Shown here one piece after another: positions 48,425 to 61,700 of a stretch of 64,000 bases of DNA (positions within the stretch are counted from its first letter, which is position 1; each line of letters starts with the position of its first letter). The translations under genes and the position numbers were made by a program. The notes under the pieces are model-generated. The model saw nothing but the letters and a program-made list of their open reading frames with translations. It did no database searches and was not told the origin of the DNA. Location: NCBI GenBank assembly GCA_013396655.1, contig WBMV01002681.1:2108001-2172000 (forward strand). Reading direction: 5' to 3'. This DNA is from Campylorhamphus procurvoides. Lineage: Eukaryota > Chordata > Aves > Passeriformes > Dendrocolaptidae.

Positions 48425-51400
48425 GTATTTAGAAACCTATTTTCTTTCATCAGTTTGCTTATGTGCTTTATTTAATTTAACACAATATGTGTAAAAGTAA
48501 AATTAGCAGATTAATAGGTGGCATTTTATCCCAAGATACCTTCAAACCCAGCACAAATTTGTGCTGACTTGTAAAATAGTAAACTTCATCTTTACTGATC
48601 ACTACAGTGAAATATTTAAAAGTAAAATCATGCTAAGTTACTAACTAGGCATTTTAATAGAAAAAAAAATAAGATCTTGTTATTTTTTCTGATAACTGTA
48701 TCTAGAAATTTGAGAATAAAGCCATTTAATAGGTTCGAATTCTCAAAAAATAAACCAACACAGGACTCTTTTGGAAAGGCTGAAATTATTTCCACAAACT
48801 CTTTAGATAGCTTTAAACTTCTTAAATAACCTTATCTCTCTATTTGCTCTTCAGCATCTTAACAGGCAGACATGCACTGATCTGAGTTCAACAGCACATA
48901 ACACTTTTTCTCTGTATAAGTCTGTCGTATAAAACTATGAGTGTTAAGGACTTTATATTATTTGTACTTACATTGCTCCAGCTAAGTGTTCCTTCCTAAA
49001 GGGGCTGCATTGGGATCAAAACTGGCACTTTCTGGTCTTCAGTGAGCCAGAAGTGTGCTAGCTGCCATCAGTGGAGTTTTTGTGATCATCTTTCTTCCTG
49101 CTTGCAGTGAAAAATTCTCTCTGGGCAATTGGTATGAAAAGCTGGATATTAGTCTCAGTGTCATCTGCTATGTATCCATGGATTATGTTCTGATTACTTG
49201 TTTTATTTTTCTCAATGTGAATAAAATGCTGTTTTTCCATTTAAATCTTATTTTATACCTTTATATTTATGATGCTTTTCATGTTATTTTCATGGCCTTG
49301 TTGTATGACAGTTCTTTAGCTTGGCATCATCTCTAGATTTCAGTGTGCTGTTTGTAGGTTTTTTTTTGTTCTGCTTTTTATTTTTTTCTCTAAGAATAAA
49401 CATAAAAGCTATATTATGCCAATTCAACAAGGGTCTTCTGTGATATCGCAACAGTACCCCACCTGCTAGCAAATAAAAGTGCCTTGTAGCTTCCCATCTA
49501 TTTGTGTTTCATTTTTCAAGCTGAACTTGACGGGACTCATAAGTCAAGCCTGCTTGGGTTATTTCTTGAAATTTTAGCAAAGTTGCTTATTTCCCTACAG
49601 AAATGATAACACTGGATTTTTTGCTAATTTTATAACCAATCCGAAGTGTCATCAGGTTTTTCCAGCTACATTATCTGTTTTACTCAGAAATTTGTTTTAC
49701 TCTTTGTTCCTGTGGATCTGTTATTTCTTTTCCTATAGTGTAGTATGTAATTACAGTTTTTTATAGGATATGATTTGCTGAATTAGCTTGCACTAGTACA
49801 GAAATCAAGACCTTTAAAAGGAAGATGTTTCCTGGGTGGTATCCAAATTTTACTTGAACTTTTTTTATCTCCTGACACTATGAAATCTTGAGTTGGAAAA
49901 TGGAGATAATTAAACTTCTTCAACTGTGTCAACAACCTCTAAATTTGACATAAGGGACAAACTGTGTGCATGTTGATGTTATTAATATATCATGGGATAT
50001 GCTATGATATATTAAAATGCCTCAGGAAACTCAAATTTAGAAACTGTCAAAAGTTTTATGTAAATATTGCCGTGTAAATTTATGAGGCAATGAACAGGTC
50101 AGTGTTGTCAGTCATGATGTTTGGAGGGGAATGAATGAGAAGACAGACCCACTTTGCCGTGTCAAAAAATTTAAGCTGTTTTGCAAAATGTTATGTGCTT
50201 ATAATCACAATTCAGTTGATTTACTCAGAAAAGAAAAGCTAAACAGGAGCAGAAGAAGAAATACTCTTTTTAAAGGGCTCTTTTTACTGCTTGGTACATC
50301 TCATTTTCAAAAAAATTGAGGAGTTAGCTAACAGACTAACAGTTTCACAGACACAAAAGAGCTAAAGGAGAGGTATGACACAAGGACGGTGCCGAATTAG
50401 CAGACCCATCAGAAGATTCATGTGATAACTTTTGACATTTTGGATGCAGTTATAAGGTTCCAAGTACAAACAAGTTTCTCAAAATGACAGGAGTGACTGT
50501 AAAAAAAGAGGAAAGGCAAAAATAGGGTTAAGTAAATCTGTTGTTACCGCTGGGTGAGAATGCTGGGGAGCACAGGACAGAATCCTTCTGAAGAGGGTCC
50601 TTAGCTTTCTGTAGCTTAACAGGTGCTTCAAAAGAAATCCTCAACAAACAGCTCAAAATAGACCTAACTTTCAGCTGCAAAGAGGCAAGGTTTTTTCCTT
50701 ACTTTCTTTTTTTTTTAATATTAGGGTTTTTTTTTCAGTGTTATATCTGCCCAATATTTTGACTTTTCATTTCAAAATACACATTTGAGTTAAATTTATG
50801 GGTGAAAGAGATTATACAATTCAGCAGCCATTTGAAATATTCTGCTGCTGGTATTTTTCAGCCATTCCAGTTCTTCAGTGTGGGGAGGAGCTAACAGCTG
50901 CCAGTTGTCAACAGATGTGGTAACTGAGCTATTGTTTACCTGTTCTCCTTAATGGAAGACACAAAAATTGCCCTTTCTCTGGTTCCTGCTTTTTTTTTTA
51001 AATACTACATTGGTAATTTTACTGGAGAAATACAAAAATGTATAGTTCACTTGATAGTCATGTGTGAGAGGTTTGGGTTTTTCTTCCATTAGAAAAGCAG
51101 CAGTTGTTTTTCATAGCTTGATCCCTGTCATTACTAGCATAGTAAAGCTCTGTGGATAATGACATGTGTCTGCCAACAATCTGTTTCAGTGTATTTGTGA
51201 AAAAAATTGAGAAATATTCTCTTCATTGTCCCTTTAAACTAAACTGTATCTTGAATTTCATGACAAAAAATCAAAAGCAGGCCACTGTCATGTGGCACTA
51301 CACTGTTTGCTCCTCAGTATCTAGTTTCTCTCCGTCATATATCAATTATGAATCACAATCCATAAAAGCTGAGTGGTGGTTGTGTTTGTGTGTGCCAGCT

Positions 51401-52055
51401 GAAGGCAAACACAGTAATATAGCAGACAGATGCACCATTTTTATATAGGTCGTATTCCCCTTCTTAATTCATGTCCTTTTACTGTTAAGACCTTAGGCAC
51501 AGTCAGGCAGTCAGGATAGTTTGTCTGCTGCCTTATTAGTGTGAGATTATTTCCCCCTTTAGCATTAATTAAATGAGATGCATTGATTTGTGCTGACTCT
51601 ACAAAGCCCTCTGTGGCTACAAAGCTTATGTGGGGGATTAGAGAGGAGTACCTGCGTATCAGTGAATACTATTACAACAGCTGTTAGGAGTATCAATGTG
51701 AATCGAGGAATTTTGTATTTAGTTGCTTATATGTGCCATAGTAAAATCTGGTATGATTTAACAGAGTCTATAGGGTCCAAGATGTCTGTTAGAACTTGCT
51801 TTATCCACTTTATTGATATTTTTTAAATCAGGGTTTTTTTACTTTCAGTATTCTAACCTGAAGCAATGCAAATTTATCCAGGAAAAAAATAGCACTAAAA
51901 TTTAATTGAGAAGTTTTTTTAATGTTTATTCAAAAGTAAATATATTTCCCATAGGAACTTCTAATCAAGTATGGTAGTAAGCTTAGGTCCTGAAATTGTT
52001 ATTAGGATACTTTGATGTTTCATAGCTTATTTATTTTCTAAGATTTTCTTTTTAA

Positions 52056-52077
52056 ATATATATATATATATATATAT
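52056..52077. repeat. (AT)11 microsatellite
   Basis: Twenty-two bases of perfect alternating A and T occur inside the 10.1 kb intron. It is a likely length-polymorphic marker. Confidence 0.9.
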
Positions 52078-54400
52078 TTATGTCATGTGTTCTCTAGGAA
52101 TATGCTACCAATTTCCCTGCATCACAAATCCTACCTTAGGCCTCTGCACATCAGTCTTGAAGCAGTCAACCATCAACCCAAAGACCTGTAGTTAGCTCAC
52201 CAGAGTCAGAACTACTGATGCAGAAGATAGTCAAGCATGCATAATTGCTCTCAGGGTTTGAGGCTTCAAGGGCTAATTGTGGAGGAAAAAAGAGAAAAAG
52301 GGTCTTATGGTGTTCAGTCTGTCTTTCCATGGCTCAACAGAAATATAAATAGTCTCCAGAAATACATATCTTCTGTTACAAATTAAGTGCAAATATTTGC
52401 ATATTTCTTTGTCCTGAACGACAGCATCCATGAACTTTGTATTTCCTTGAAAATAAAAACCAAAATCTATAATAACAAAACTGCAGTTTTTTTCTTGGAA
52501 ACATAGCATGACATTTAGTCATGAAAACAGGAGCATAACTCAGTCCTAGGGACAAAAGAGTTCATATAAACACTTTGTAAGATGTTTATATTTGCACCTT
52601 TCCCACCCTTCAACTCAGGTAGGCAGTCTGTTCTTACGCTCTGCAGGTGGTTTGTGGGGAAAAATCTTGTATCCACCTACTTAACCTGCTTTGTCATTAG
52701 AAAGAGTATGAAGTCCATTAGAGTCCTCTCTTATAAATTATCCATTACATCTGTTAATGACTATGTTCTAGGAGCCCAGATTTTATAGCCAATTAGCAAT
52801 GGAATGGTAAACTTTTCCTCTTTACTCAAGGGTTCTGTTCATACTCCTAGTGATTTAAATCCAGTTGTTAAATTGTGATTCAGTAATCTCTAATGATAGA
52901 ATAGCCATGTTCCTGCTCATAGTAAACTGCCCATTTCACAGCCTTGTGAAGTTCAGCTGATAGAACCTGAAATAATGGAGAAGCTACTTCCCTGGGAAAA
53001 GGCATAGCCCTTAGAGATAGGCATCTCTTTCCAGTACCTTTGGACCATGCAGGACCTGCACTCTGCAGCACAGTACTCCATGGCCTCCTGGCTCCAACAT
53101 CCCTCAGGTATTCTGCAGAGACAGAAAAGATTCAGAAAGCATGCAGGCAAAAAGTGAACTGCTGATGTTCAGAGAACTTATCTTCAGCCTTTACAGAGTT
53201 AGTTTTCTATTTCATTATCCTTCCCTCACCTTCACACTCTTTTCCTCACCTCTTCTTCATAGCCATTTCACTGCTCTTTCCTTCTCTCTGCATCTATTGT
53301 ATTTCTACCGTGGTAATTTGTTGCATGTTCTTTAAACCTTAAAGCTCTGGTATGACTTTTGGTACAATTATATTATGTGATGCAATTATGTCCATGTGAT
53401 GTAAGTGGGTACAGACAGTCACCCAAACCTGTTTCTTTAATAAGGTTTTACACTGTGTAAAACAAGTGACACCCTTTCAAGGATGATTTGGTCAGAATGA
53501 AAACAATACTGAAAATTAAAAAATGGCTCATTCATGTCCTTTTCATGTCAGTAACTATGTGTCTGCATCACCAGTCCCATTTCCATGTAATATTTCTGGT
53601 TTCTGTGTTTCTCTGGGTTTTTTTAACAATTTTTTTCTATATAACAACATGCTGTCTTCTCACTTGCTTAAATCGTATGAAACTTATGATTCTTAATCAC
53701 TCTAAAAGGTATGCTGACATCATATATGCAGAAATGATCTGGGGTGATGACAAGCTCCAGAGAAGCTTTTTCTGAAAATTACCATTTGATAGGTAGTAAA
53801 TGGAGTGGGACAAGTTATTTGCAACAAGCAATTTATTTTTTTTAATTCATTCTTCTTTCTTGACTAAAGTAGTATCTACAAGCAATTTGAAGTCTGCTTC
53901 TGCCTCAGTTCTAAGGGAGTCCAGTGGCATAGCTAGATGCTAGTCTGTTGATCAAAATAGTGAGGCCCCTGAGAGGAAAAGATGCCAAGGGATAAATATG
54001 TCAAAAACTTTTTGATGTCAGATGTAACAGGGTCATTTTCATTCTGCATACTAATTATATATGGAATGCAAATCAGAGGCTACAAGGTTTTCATTTCTTC
54101 CTTTTGCCGTCTATTTTGGTTTGTGAGAAATTTCTTTATTACATTTCACTCTCTGGTCAGGGAATACCAGAGTAAACTCCTGAGAGCATTCCTTCTGCTT
54201 GTGCTTCTCCAAGATATTACTGTTGGCAGGATGTTTATTTCTTTTCTCCTCTTTGTTTTCTGACCCTCTGCAATGTGTCTTTATAATTCTCTTGACTCTA
54301 CATTCTGTCTTTTCATACCCTTTCCTCTATTCCCCCTCAGTCTCTCCTTTGTTTTTACTCTGTTCTTTGGGCTTCTGACTCTTTGACCTGAAAAGTAACT

Positions 54401-54600
54401 TCATAGAATCATAGGCCATCCTGAGTTGGAAGGGACCCACAAGGATCATTGAAGTCCAGCTCCTGGCTCTGTGCACGACACCCCAAGAATCACACTCTGT
54501 GCTTGAAAGCGTTGTCCAGACTCCATCAGGCTTGGTGCTCTGTCTACTTCCCTGTTCCAGTGCCCACCCTCTGGTAAAGAACCTTTTCCTAATATCACAC
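54401..54600 (-). mobile_element. CR1 LINE fragment, 3' part, left of the solo LTR
   Basis: It starts tcatagaatcataggccatcc, then gagttggaagggaccc and ccccaagaatcacactctg, the inverted 3' end of CR1. It stops at cctaatatcacac, where the LTR begins. The next CR1 bases expected (taaacctc...) resume at about 55267, showing that the LTR inserted into an existing CR1. It is antisense to THSD7A. Confidence 0.88.
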
Positions 54601-55263
54601 TGTGTTGGTTTAGAGGTAAACCGGCAGGAGAAATGGACCCACCACAAGAGAGATTATAAGTCAGAGTTACAATTTAATGAAAGATATTACCATAAATACA
54701 CTGACACAAAGAGGAAAAAAACCAAACTTTCCACTCACCGAAACCCAGCAGTATAACCCAGTGTCCCTGGGCACAAGCCCAAAAGGTGTTTGTTAGCCTT
54801 GGTGCTGAGACCCACATGGTTCCCCTGAGTCCAAAGCAAAAAGAAGTGAAGAATCTGTTGGTGCAGATGATGGCTGTGGTCTGGTCAGAAGTGATGGTTG
54901 TAGTCCGGTCGAGAGTGGTGGTTTCCTCCGGTCGAGGTCCTGCTGCTCCTCTAGATCCAACGAGAGGTGCTCAGGGTCTTCTGAGCCCCGTTTATGTATC
55001 CTCAGGGAGCACCCAGTCCCTCTCCCAGGGCGGGGACTCATACAGTGGGTGATTAACTCTGTGAGTCATGGGGTATTGGTGAACCGGTGATGGCCCATTA
55101 GCATCTACACCCCCTTAGGCTGGGTGTGAAGGTGCTAACGACTTCCTGAGCAACTGCTGCAAATGGTCCATTATTCTTGGGGAATGAATAGAGGGTGTAG
55201 AATACATAGCTTTGCTCACCCCCACACAGTGATAACTGGTCCCTCCTGCTGAACTAGGACGCA
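54601..55263 (-). mobile_element. Solo LTR of an endogenous retrovirus
   Basis: About 660 bp interrupts a CR1. Read on the - strand it has LTR layout: a TATA-like atacataaa (54991-54999 on +), downstream transcribed-type sequence, an ATTAAA polyadenylation signal (complement of 54673-54678), and an end in accaacaca. The inserted block starts tgtgttgg on +. Flanking CACAC occurs on both sides (54596-54600 and 55262-55266), giving a target-site duplication of 3-5 bp whose exact edge is ambiguous because the LTR ends are themselves TGTG/CACA. No internal retroviral region or second LTR is present, so it arose by LTR recombination. The ERV class is not assigned; a 5 bp duplication would suit ERVL-type. 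Confidence 0.75.
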
Positions 55264-55266
55264 CAC

Positions 55267-55380
55267 CTAAACCTCATGTCCTTTGTTTATTTATTTTATT
55301 TCTTTTTGGAGAAGCTGTGAAGCCCTTTTCTGGATACCTTTATTCTGTTCATGTCCTTGACCTTTTTTATATCCAGTGTT
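55267..55380 (-). mobile_element. CR1 LINE fragment, right of the solo LTR
   Basis: It resumes with ctaaacctcatgtcc, the sequence expected after cctaatatc of the left fragment. It continues degenerately through a tail resembling tctggatacctttattctgttcatgtccttgacc of the CR1 3' region. The right boundary is uncertain. It is the other half of the element at 54401-54600. Confidence 0.7.
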
Positions 55381-56101
55381 CTTAGTATACCACTGATTAG
55401 GAGTATTTTTATGCTTGTCTTGAACCTTACACAAAAATTTATGTTTTTCTCTACTCTTCAAAAGTGTTCCACATTTTCGGAAGCTCCAAGCCTTCCTACC
55501 ATGTTAGGGCTTCCTTTTAGGCTTTAAGTGATTGAGTCCATTCTTGTTCTCTTCTTTTCCATTCTTCTTCTTCAACTGTTTGTATGTGTGTTTGGGGTAT
55601 TGATGCTTTTCTGAGGAAATAGGAAAGAGGGAAAGGAGAGTATCATAGGCCAGATATCCTTGAAATGGCATAGAAAAGAGCTGTGAATGATAGCTATTCC
55701 ATGAAGCGTGTAGGATTAAGGACCCAGTATAAGATTGCGCTTCTTTTTTTCCAGTATTTTTTCATTATAAAGTGTATGGGAAATGTCAACTGGACCCCTG
55801 TATCTCTACAAAATGCATTAACATATAAGCATAACTTTTCCTAAGACTCTATACCTGCACAGTGAGGGTGTTCTGGCTTTTTTGCCGCTTATGGTAAGGC
55901 AGTTTTAGTGGCTGACTTCAATGTAGGTATTTCATAGTTAGCATCAATAAAGGTTGCTGTAGTGATATGGTTTCATTTGATATTTTATGAAATCATTTGA
56001 AACAGCTCAATGTAATTAAAATGTTACCAGGAACTTGCATGTATTTGATGCAACTTATGTCTGCAAGATTCTAATGTTAGAGTTTTTACATTCTCATTAT
56101 C

Positions 56102-56201
56102 TAAAAAACAAAGCAAACAAAAAACCCAAACAGAAAACAAACAAACACACGCACACACCCCCTCACACCCCAAAACCAAAAACCAAACACAAAAAACCCC
56201 T
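56102..56201 (+). repeat. A/C-rich low-complexity tract with (CA) core
   Basis: About 100 bases of AAAACC and AAACA units surround a short (CA)n segment (acaaacacacgcacacaccc). It is the longest tract of this class in the window. Confidence 0.85.
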
Positions 56202-58558
56202 ACAACTTTATTGTCCTTGTTTGGATGAAGAGGAATAAAACAAAATAGTTTCTAATTTGTCAATCATTTTAGTTTACTATGTTCCACACAGGCTTCTTTT
56301 ATTAAGCTATGAAGTGTTACCAGAGTCCCAAAATATTGTGGTATCCTGGAGAAGATCTTGACAAAAATTGGAAAGATCCCTTTAAGAGTTATTAAGACAA
56401 ACTCAGAGGTTTATGAAAGTCCTTAAAGTCTTCCTGAAACAGCCAGTACTGATTATGGTTACCTATTCAGGGATCTACACTATATTTAAAATAAATTGAA
56501 TTTGATTCTTTCAGACCTTAATTACCAGAGATAGAATTTTAACAAGTGGTAAATGGCATCATTGTGTTATAGTAGAAAAGTTTCTCCAGACAAAAAAGTA
56601 TTTAGAAATTATGTTGAAAGTAAAGGCAGCATGTCAGAATCTCAAGAAAATTCACAGAGCAGTAAAATCTTCACTTAGTTGCATGAGACAATAAATATCA
56701 CTAAATACTTATTGCTTAGAGGCAGTTGTTTCTTTTAACTTTCTTTGGTTTTGCCCATTTTCATTCAGTAGCTTCTTGATTGTATGAGTACATGGTTTTG
56801 TATAGCACCTAAGAGAGTTTGTTGAAGGCTCATTTCTGGTAAAGATACAATTTGGTATTTATGCAATCAAAGTTCAATGCAACATGGAGCTCTGAGATAG
56901 GATGTATCAGATTTCTAAGACTCAGAGATGTCAGGTAAGGTGAAACGTAATCAATTTTGGCTTTACTACTGCAGGGAAATCTATATCACCATCTCTGATA
57001 TTCAGTGATGTGATCTTCAAAAATGTATTTTAACACAATGTCCCTTTCATATGTCATCACTCAGCTGATCAATCAAATGGCAAGAGATATTTAAAAAATA
57101 TGCTTGCCAATCAAGCTAATAACATTCTAGACATTTTAAGGAGATAAATTTTTTGTGGACAGTAGTTTTGCAGTGCTCAAATCCAGGATGTGCTCTGTAT
57201 ATTTAACACTTCCAAACAGAGGAAAGCTATACAGGATAAAATCGTCACCTGAATTTGACCATAAAATACTCTGAATGCTCCCATGTATTTAAAAAAAAAA
57301 CCTTATCTACTTTATATCTAAAACAAATTAATAGAAACAATTAGAAACACATATATATTTTAAATGTTTTGATTCTTTATGCACCTTGTGATTGATTACT
57401 ACTGATTGCTTTTAGAAGAGATAGAACAGCTTTACTTACAAGCCTAGGTTAAAAACACAAAACCACTATTATCAGTTCTGATGAAAAGATAATGATCACT
57501 TCTGAACTAAAAAAATTCAATATTTCTCAGAAACATATGAAACCATGCCTAGCAAAGTGTGCCAATCTTTTTAGAATGATCTTACCCAAGTATGAATTAA
57601 TTTTGCAACTGTTTTCATCAAATATTTTAATGCACTTTTAAATGCATTGAGGTATTTTTAATCTTTAAAGTGAACACTTGCCAATAGTAAGTACCTTGTG
57701 TATCTGGCACAGAAAGGGGAGGTGAGAGTTTCTATATGCTCAGAGTACAGTTGTAAAAAGGCAATAAAGGCCAGGTTTTTATTTGAGGTTTTATTGTTTG
57801 TCCCTTAAATATTGGAAAAAATTACACATATTTTAGAGCTATGCCATATGTTGCTTTTGAAAGAAAGACATTTTCACTTATTCAGTGAATTGAGGCCTCA
57901 TGTTACTCCCTACAGACCATGTCATGCCCCCTTCCAACCTCTCAGGACCGATGACTTATCCAAACCAAACATCTGCTTTTCCGTTCAGTGCAATTATTCA
58001 GTGTGCTACTGGGGGCAGATGGTTGTTAATTGGCAGATCATTAATGTTGCAGGCTACTCTCTCTTTCTAGCCTTATAAAGGTCACAAGGTGTTAAGTTCC
58101 CTTGCTCCAGACTAGCGAGATGCATATCTTCTCAGTTGGATTTTTGATGTATAACTGCAATTGAATTACTTGATACAGTTATGGTGTAGCTTTCATTAAG
58201 GCTTTTTTCCTTAAAAAAAGTACATATTGTTTATACAAAGTAAGAATGACGCAGCCAAGAGATGGTTAGTGTCAATTACACTGTAGCTGTCAAAAAGTTT
58301 GAATGCTGAAAACTGGTGAGTGTGAATCATAATCAGATAGTGGTGAGGATGCTCAGCTGCTATTCTAACACAGTCTCCAGCTATATGTGTCAATTTTCTG
58401 CAGAATTTAATTTAGCCTTAATGATGAAGAAATCTCTTTATTCACACAGTCCTGTCAAGTCAAACTTTGGGCAATCTAAATGAAGTAGACGAGGGCTTTA
58501 GGGAGCAGTGGCAAAGTGACATGCTGAAGAGATTTCACTTTCTTTTCCATTCATGCAG

Positions 58559-58737
58559 GGTACATTGAGGAAGCTTGTATTATTCCATGTCCCTCAGACT
58601 GCAAGCTCAGTGAGTGGTCCAACTGGTCTCGCTGTAGTAAATCCTGTGGGAGTGGGGTAAAGGTTCGGTCTAAATGGCTCCGTGAAAAACCCTACAATGG
58701 TGGAAGACCCTGTCCAAAGTTAGATCATGTCAATCAG
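58559..58737 (+). CDS. THSD7A: THSD7A exon, classical TSP1 repeat
   Basis: This 179 nt exon follows acceptor tccattcatgcag (AG 58557-58558) and ends in CAG before donor gtaatt (GT 58738). It starts in phase 1 and ends in phase 0. It reads (G)YIEEACIIPCPSDCKLSEW, then SNWSRCSKSCGSGVKVRSK, then WLREKPYNGGRPCPKLDHVN and Q. This is the most canonical repeat of the window: WSNWSRC gives a WxxW C-mannosylation-type motif, CSKSCG is an O-fucosylation consensus (C-x-x-S-C-G), and SNWS is an N-X-S sequon. The phase 0 end matches the phase 0 microexon that follows. Confidence 0.91.
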
Positions 58738-61700
58738 GTAATTTGATTTATATTTACATTATTGACATAGCTTTTTCTGTACCTCAGATAACTGTTTTAT
58801 CTGTATTGTTTGTTGATGTAGAAAAACTATACAATATAAGGGGCAGATGGAGGTAGAAGGAGGAGTATGCATTGGTTTAGAATTCCTCAGTCAGCAAAGG
58901 ATCTGCCTTTATTAGTTGTCACACATGAATTGCAGATTGGAGCTAATAAAATGTTCTTACATTCAGATTGTGAAGACTACACTTCTGAAGATCTCTTACC
59001 TGAAGGGAGCCTCCAAGAAAGATGAAGAGAAACTTTTTAAGACAGTGTATAGTGACAGGACAAGTCATCAAACTGAAAGAGATAAGGTTTAGAGTAGATA
59101 CTAGAAAGAAATTCTTTACTGTGAGGTTGGTAGGCACTGGAACAGTTTGCCCAGAGAAGCTGTGAATGCCCCATACCTGGCCAAGTTGGGTGGTGCTCTG
59201 AGAAAACTGGTCTAGTGAAAGATGTCCCTGCCCATGGCACGAGGGTTGGAACTAGATGATCTTTAAGGTCCTTTCCAACCCAAGCCATTCTATGATTCTA
59301 TGATAATGGGTAAAATGTCTCTTTACAGTTGCTCAAACTGGCAAGATTCTTAGTAGCCCCCTCAAACCATCTTAGATCATAAAACAAATTAAAAATCTTG
59401 AACACACACACAGTATCATCCCAGTGTCTCTTAGTGGGTTTTAGTCAAGCTGGGGCTTAACCTTCTCGGTACACTTGCCCTGGCAACTTCTGAAGTCCAT
59501 CTCCCAGTTGTCCCACTAACTGCACTTTAAAGATGTTACAGTATGGAGCAGTCTGGCCATACAATCTGGATCATCCTCAGGTGAATGTAAGTCAGAAAAT
59601 GTGATCCACGACCACATTGGGAGTCCTTGGACGACAAATAAGCATTTAGCCTTTGGAACCAAGTTTAGCACTAGTCCAAGTCAAACCCCTAAAGGTTCTT
59701 TGCTTGGAGAGTTTTAGAAAGGAAAAACATTCCTTGTCAATTAACTTATGCACTTCAAAGTTGATTTATATTCATATTGCTGTTGAATTTAATTTAGTCT
59801 GCAGAGGCATGTTAAACAGCCACATGGTCTTTTCTGTAAATATTCAAAGACTTTAAAAAAAAATTGCTGTCAATTTACATTTGAATAAAAATGCATGTAC
59901 TTAATATTATCCTACTGACATTTTGCTAACACAGAGTGAAATGGCTTGTTGATCTAATTTTCTACTTTAGGGAATGTAATTAGTTCTAATTTAGAAAACA
60001 ATAAGTGTTAAACTACAGCTAATAAACTAAGTTTGTGATCTGCTTTAACAAAATACGAAGTAGAATGAGGGTTGCTAGATTTGGGTCAGCATGTAAATAT
60101 GCTTTAAATTAGGAGAAATGTGATTCAATAGGAGAAAATTTTAGTCAATACAGAAGTCTTTTTCCTTCTTTAATATTCATGTAGTAGATAACATGCTTGT
60201 ATTTTTTTGCATCAAAGGTGATTTTACTGGAGGCCCGCTCAGCACTTGTATGAAACACTATTGCCCTCTGCCGGTACTTTGACTCCAATTTGATTTGTGA
60301 CAATGTTACCTGGTATTTGCCAAATAGTAAGAGATGATTCAAAATATAGTTATGGTAAAAATAAAATTGAAATATAGTACTTTCATGAGAAGGAAGCTCT
60401 ACAGATAAAGGGATTTTTGAAGAATATGGAGGCTGTATCTTTCGGTTTTAAATACATTCACTATCGTTTCAGAAATATGCACGGAAATACACATGCATTC
60501 TAATTTTGGTTAGTTATTTAATCTAAATTTGATCCACCATTCATTCAGATGGCAAAGTACTGACTCTTCAGAATATTTATTTCAATTATTGAATGTAATT
60601 TGGTTTATTTACATATTTATTACTTATATACATAACATGTTTATCTGCATACAGACAAAGCATTATGGTTAGATTGGATCTTTGGTGCCCACAAGTATGT
60701 GAATTACGATTCACAGTGGGGTTATGCTGTAAGCTAAGATCTAGGAATTTTGAGCCTCAGGAAAGACTACAACACGATGTCTAGCCCAAGGAACAGGAGG
60801 TGAGAGGGAGAATGCTGGCAGTCTGCTAGCACATACATAAAAGGCTGTTGCAAAGAAGGAGGAAATAATCCATTTTCCATGGCAATAATCCATTTTCCGT
60901 AGCCATCATGGGTAGGATAAAAAGAAGTGGGCTTAGACTGCTTGCTGCAAACAGATTTGGGTTAAGCCTTGGGAAAACTTTCTAATAGCAAGAGTAGGGA
61001 AGCATTGAAATAAAATGCTTAAGACCTTGTTAAGAAGTTTTTCAATGTCTCTCAGGGCTGACATGTGTGCCTGTGTTTTGGAGAAGGACTGAGCACTGTG
61101 AACATGTAGATGTCACACTGAGTGTCTTTCCTTCTGGGCCAGGGTGGCTCCCAAACCACACTCCAGCTAAATGAACCTTGCTCAGTACTAATTTGACTAG
61201 GTTGAAAGGTTTCATAATTACAGTAATAATAGAGTCAGTTTTCTTATAAAATCATGTCAATGGCCTTCAGAGGATTTCAAATGAAGAGACTAATCTGAGG
61301 CTGTTAGATGATTCAAGGACATCCCTCTCTTCCTTGGCTCTAGGCATTATTTGCTCCCTTATCAGGAGCAGGTGGATATACAAACCTTAAACCACCCAGC
61401 TGCTGTGGCCCACAGTCATAGCTACAAAAATATCAGAGGGTCAGAGAACACCACTAACATATGCAATGAAATATAGAGTTCTCCTTTGCATTTCTGGCAA
61501 GATGTCCAGATTTTATATTACTGGGAAGGCTGCTGAATATGCAGGGTTTATGTATTCCTTCTTATGCTAATCAGGGTCGGACATATAGACAGTTCCCTGA
61601 ATTAAGGTTTCTCTCTTCTCGTTATGGGAATTTTGAAGAAGAATTCTGAAGAAGAAATTGTCTATGGAGTCCAGTACCTTCCTTAACATGCATTTACACC

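Larger units (their letters stand above)
48425..58558 (+). other. THSD7A: THSD7A intron, 10.1 kb
   Basis: This phase 1 intron runs from donor gtattt to acceptor catgcag. It contains an (AT)11 microsatellite, a CR1 (54401-54600 and 55267 to about 55380) interrupted by a solo LTR, and an A/C-rich tract at 56102-56201. The remaining sequence is unique and AT-rich. The protein is continuous from the exon on the left to the exon on the right, so no missing exon is implied. Confidence 0.82.

Noticed and set aside
54793..55052. Overlapping open frames on both strands inside the solo LTR
   Set aside because: They lie in LTR non-coding sequence with GC-richer composition; no retroviral protein is present.
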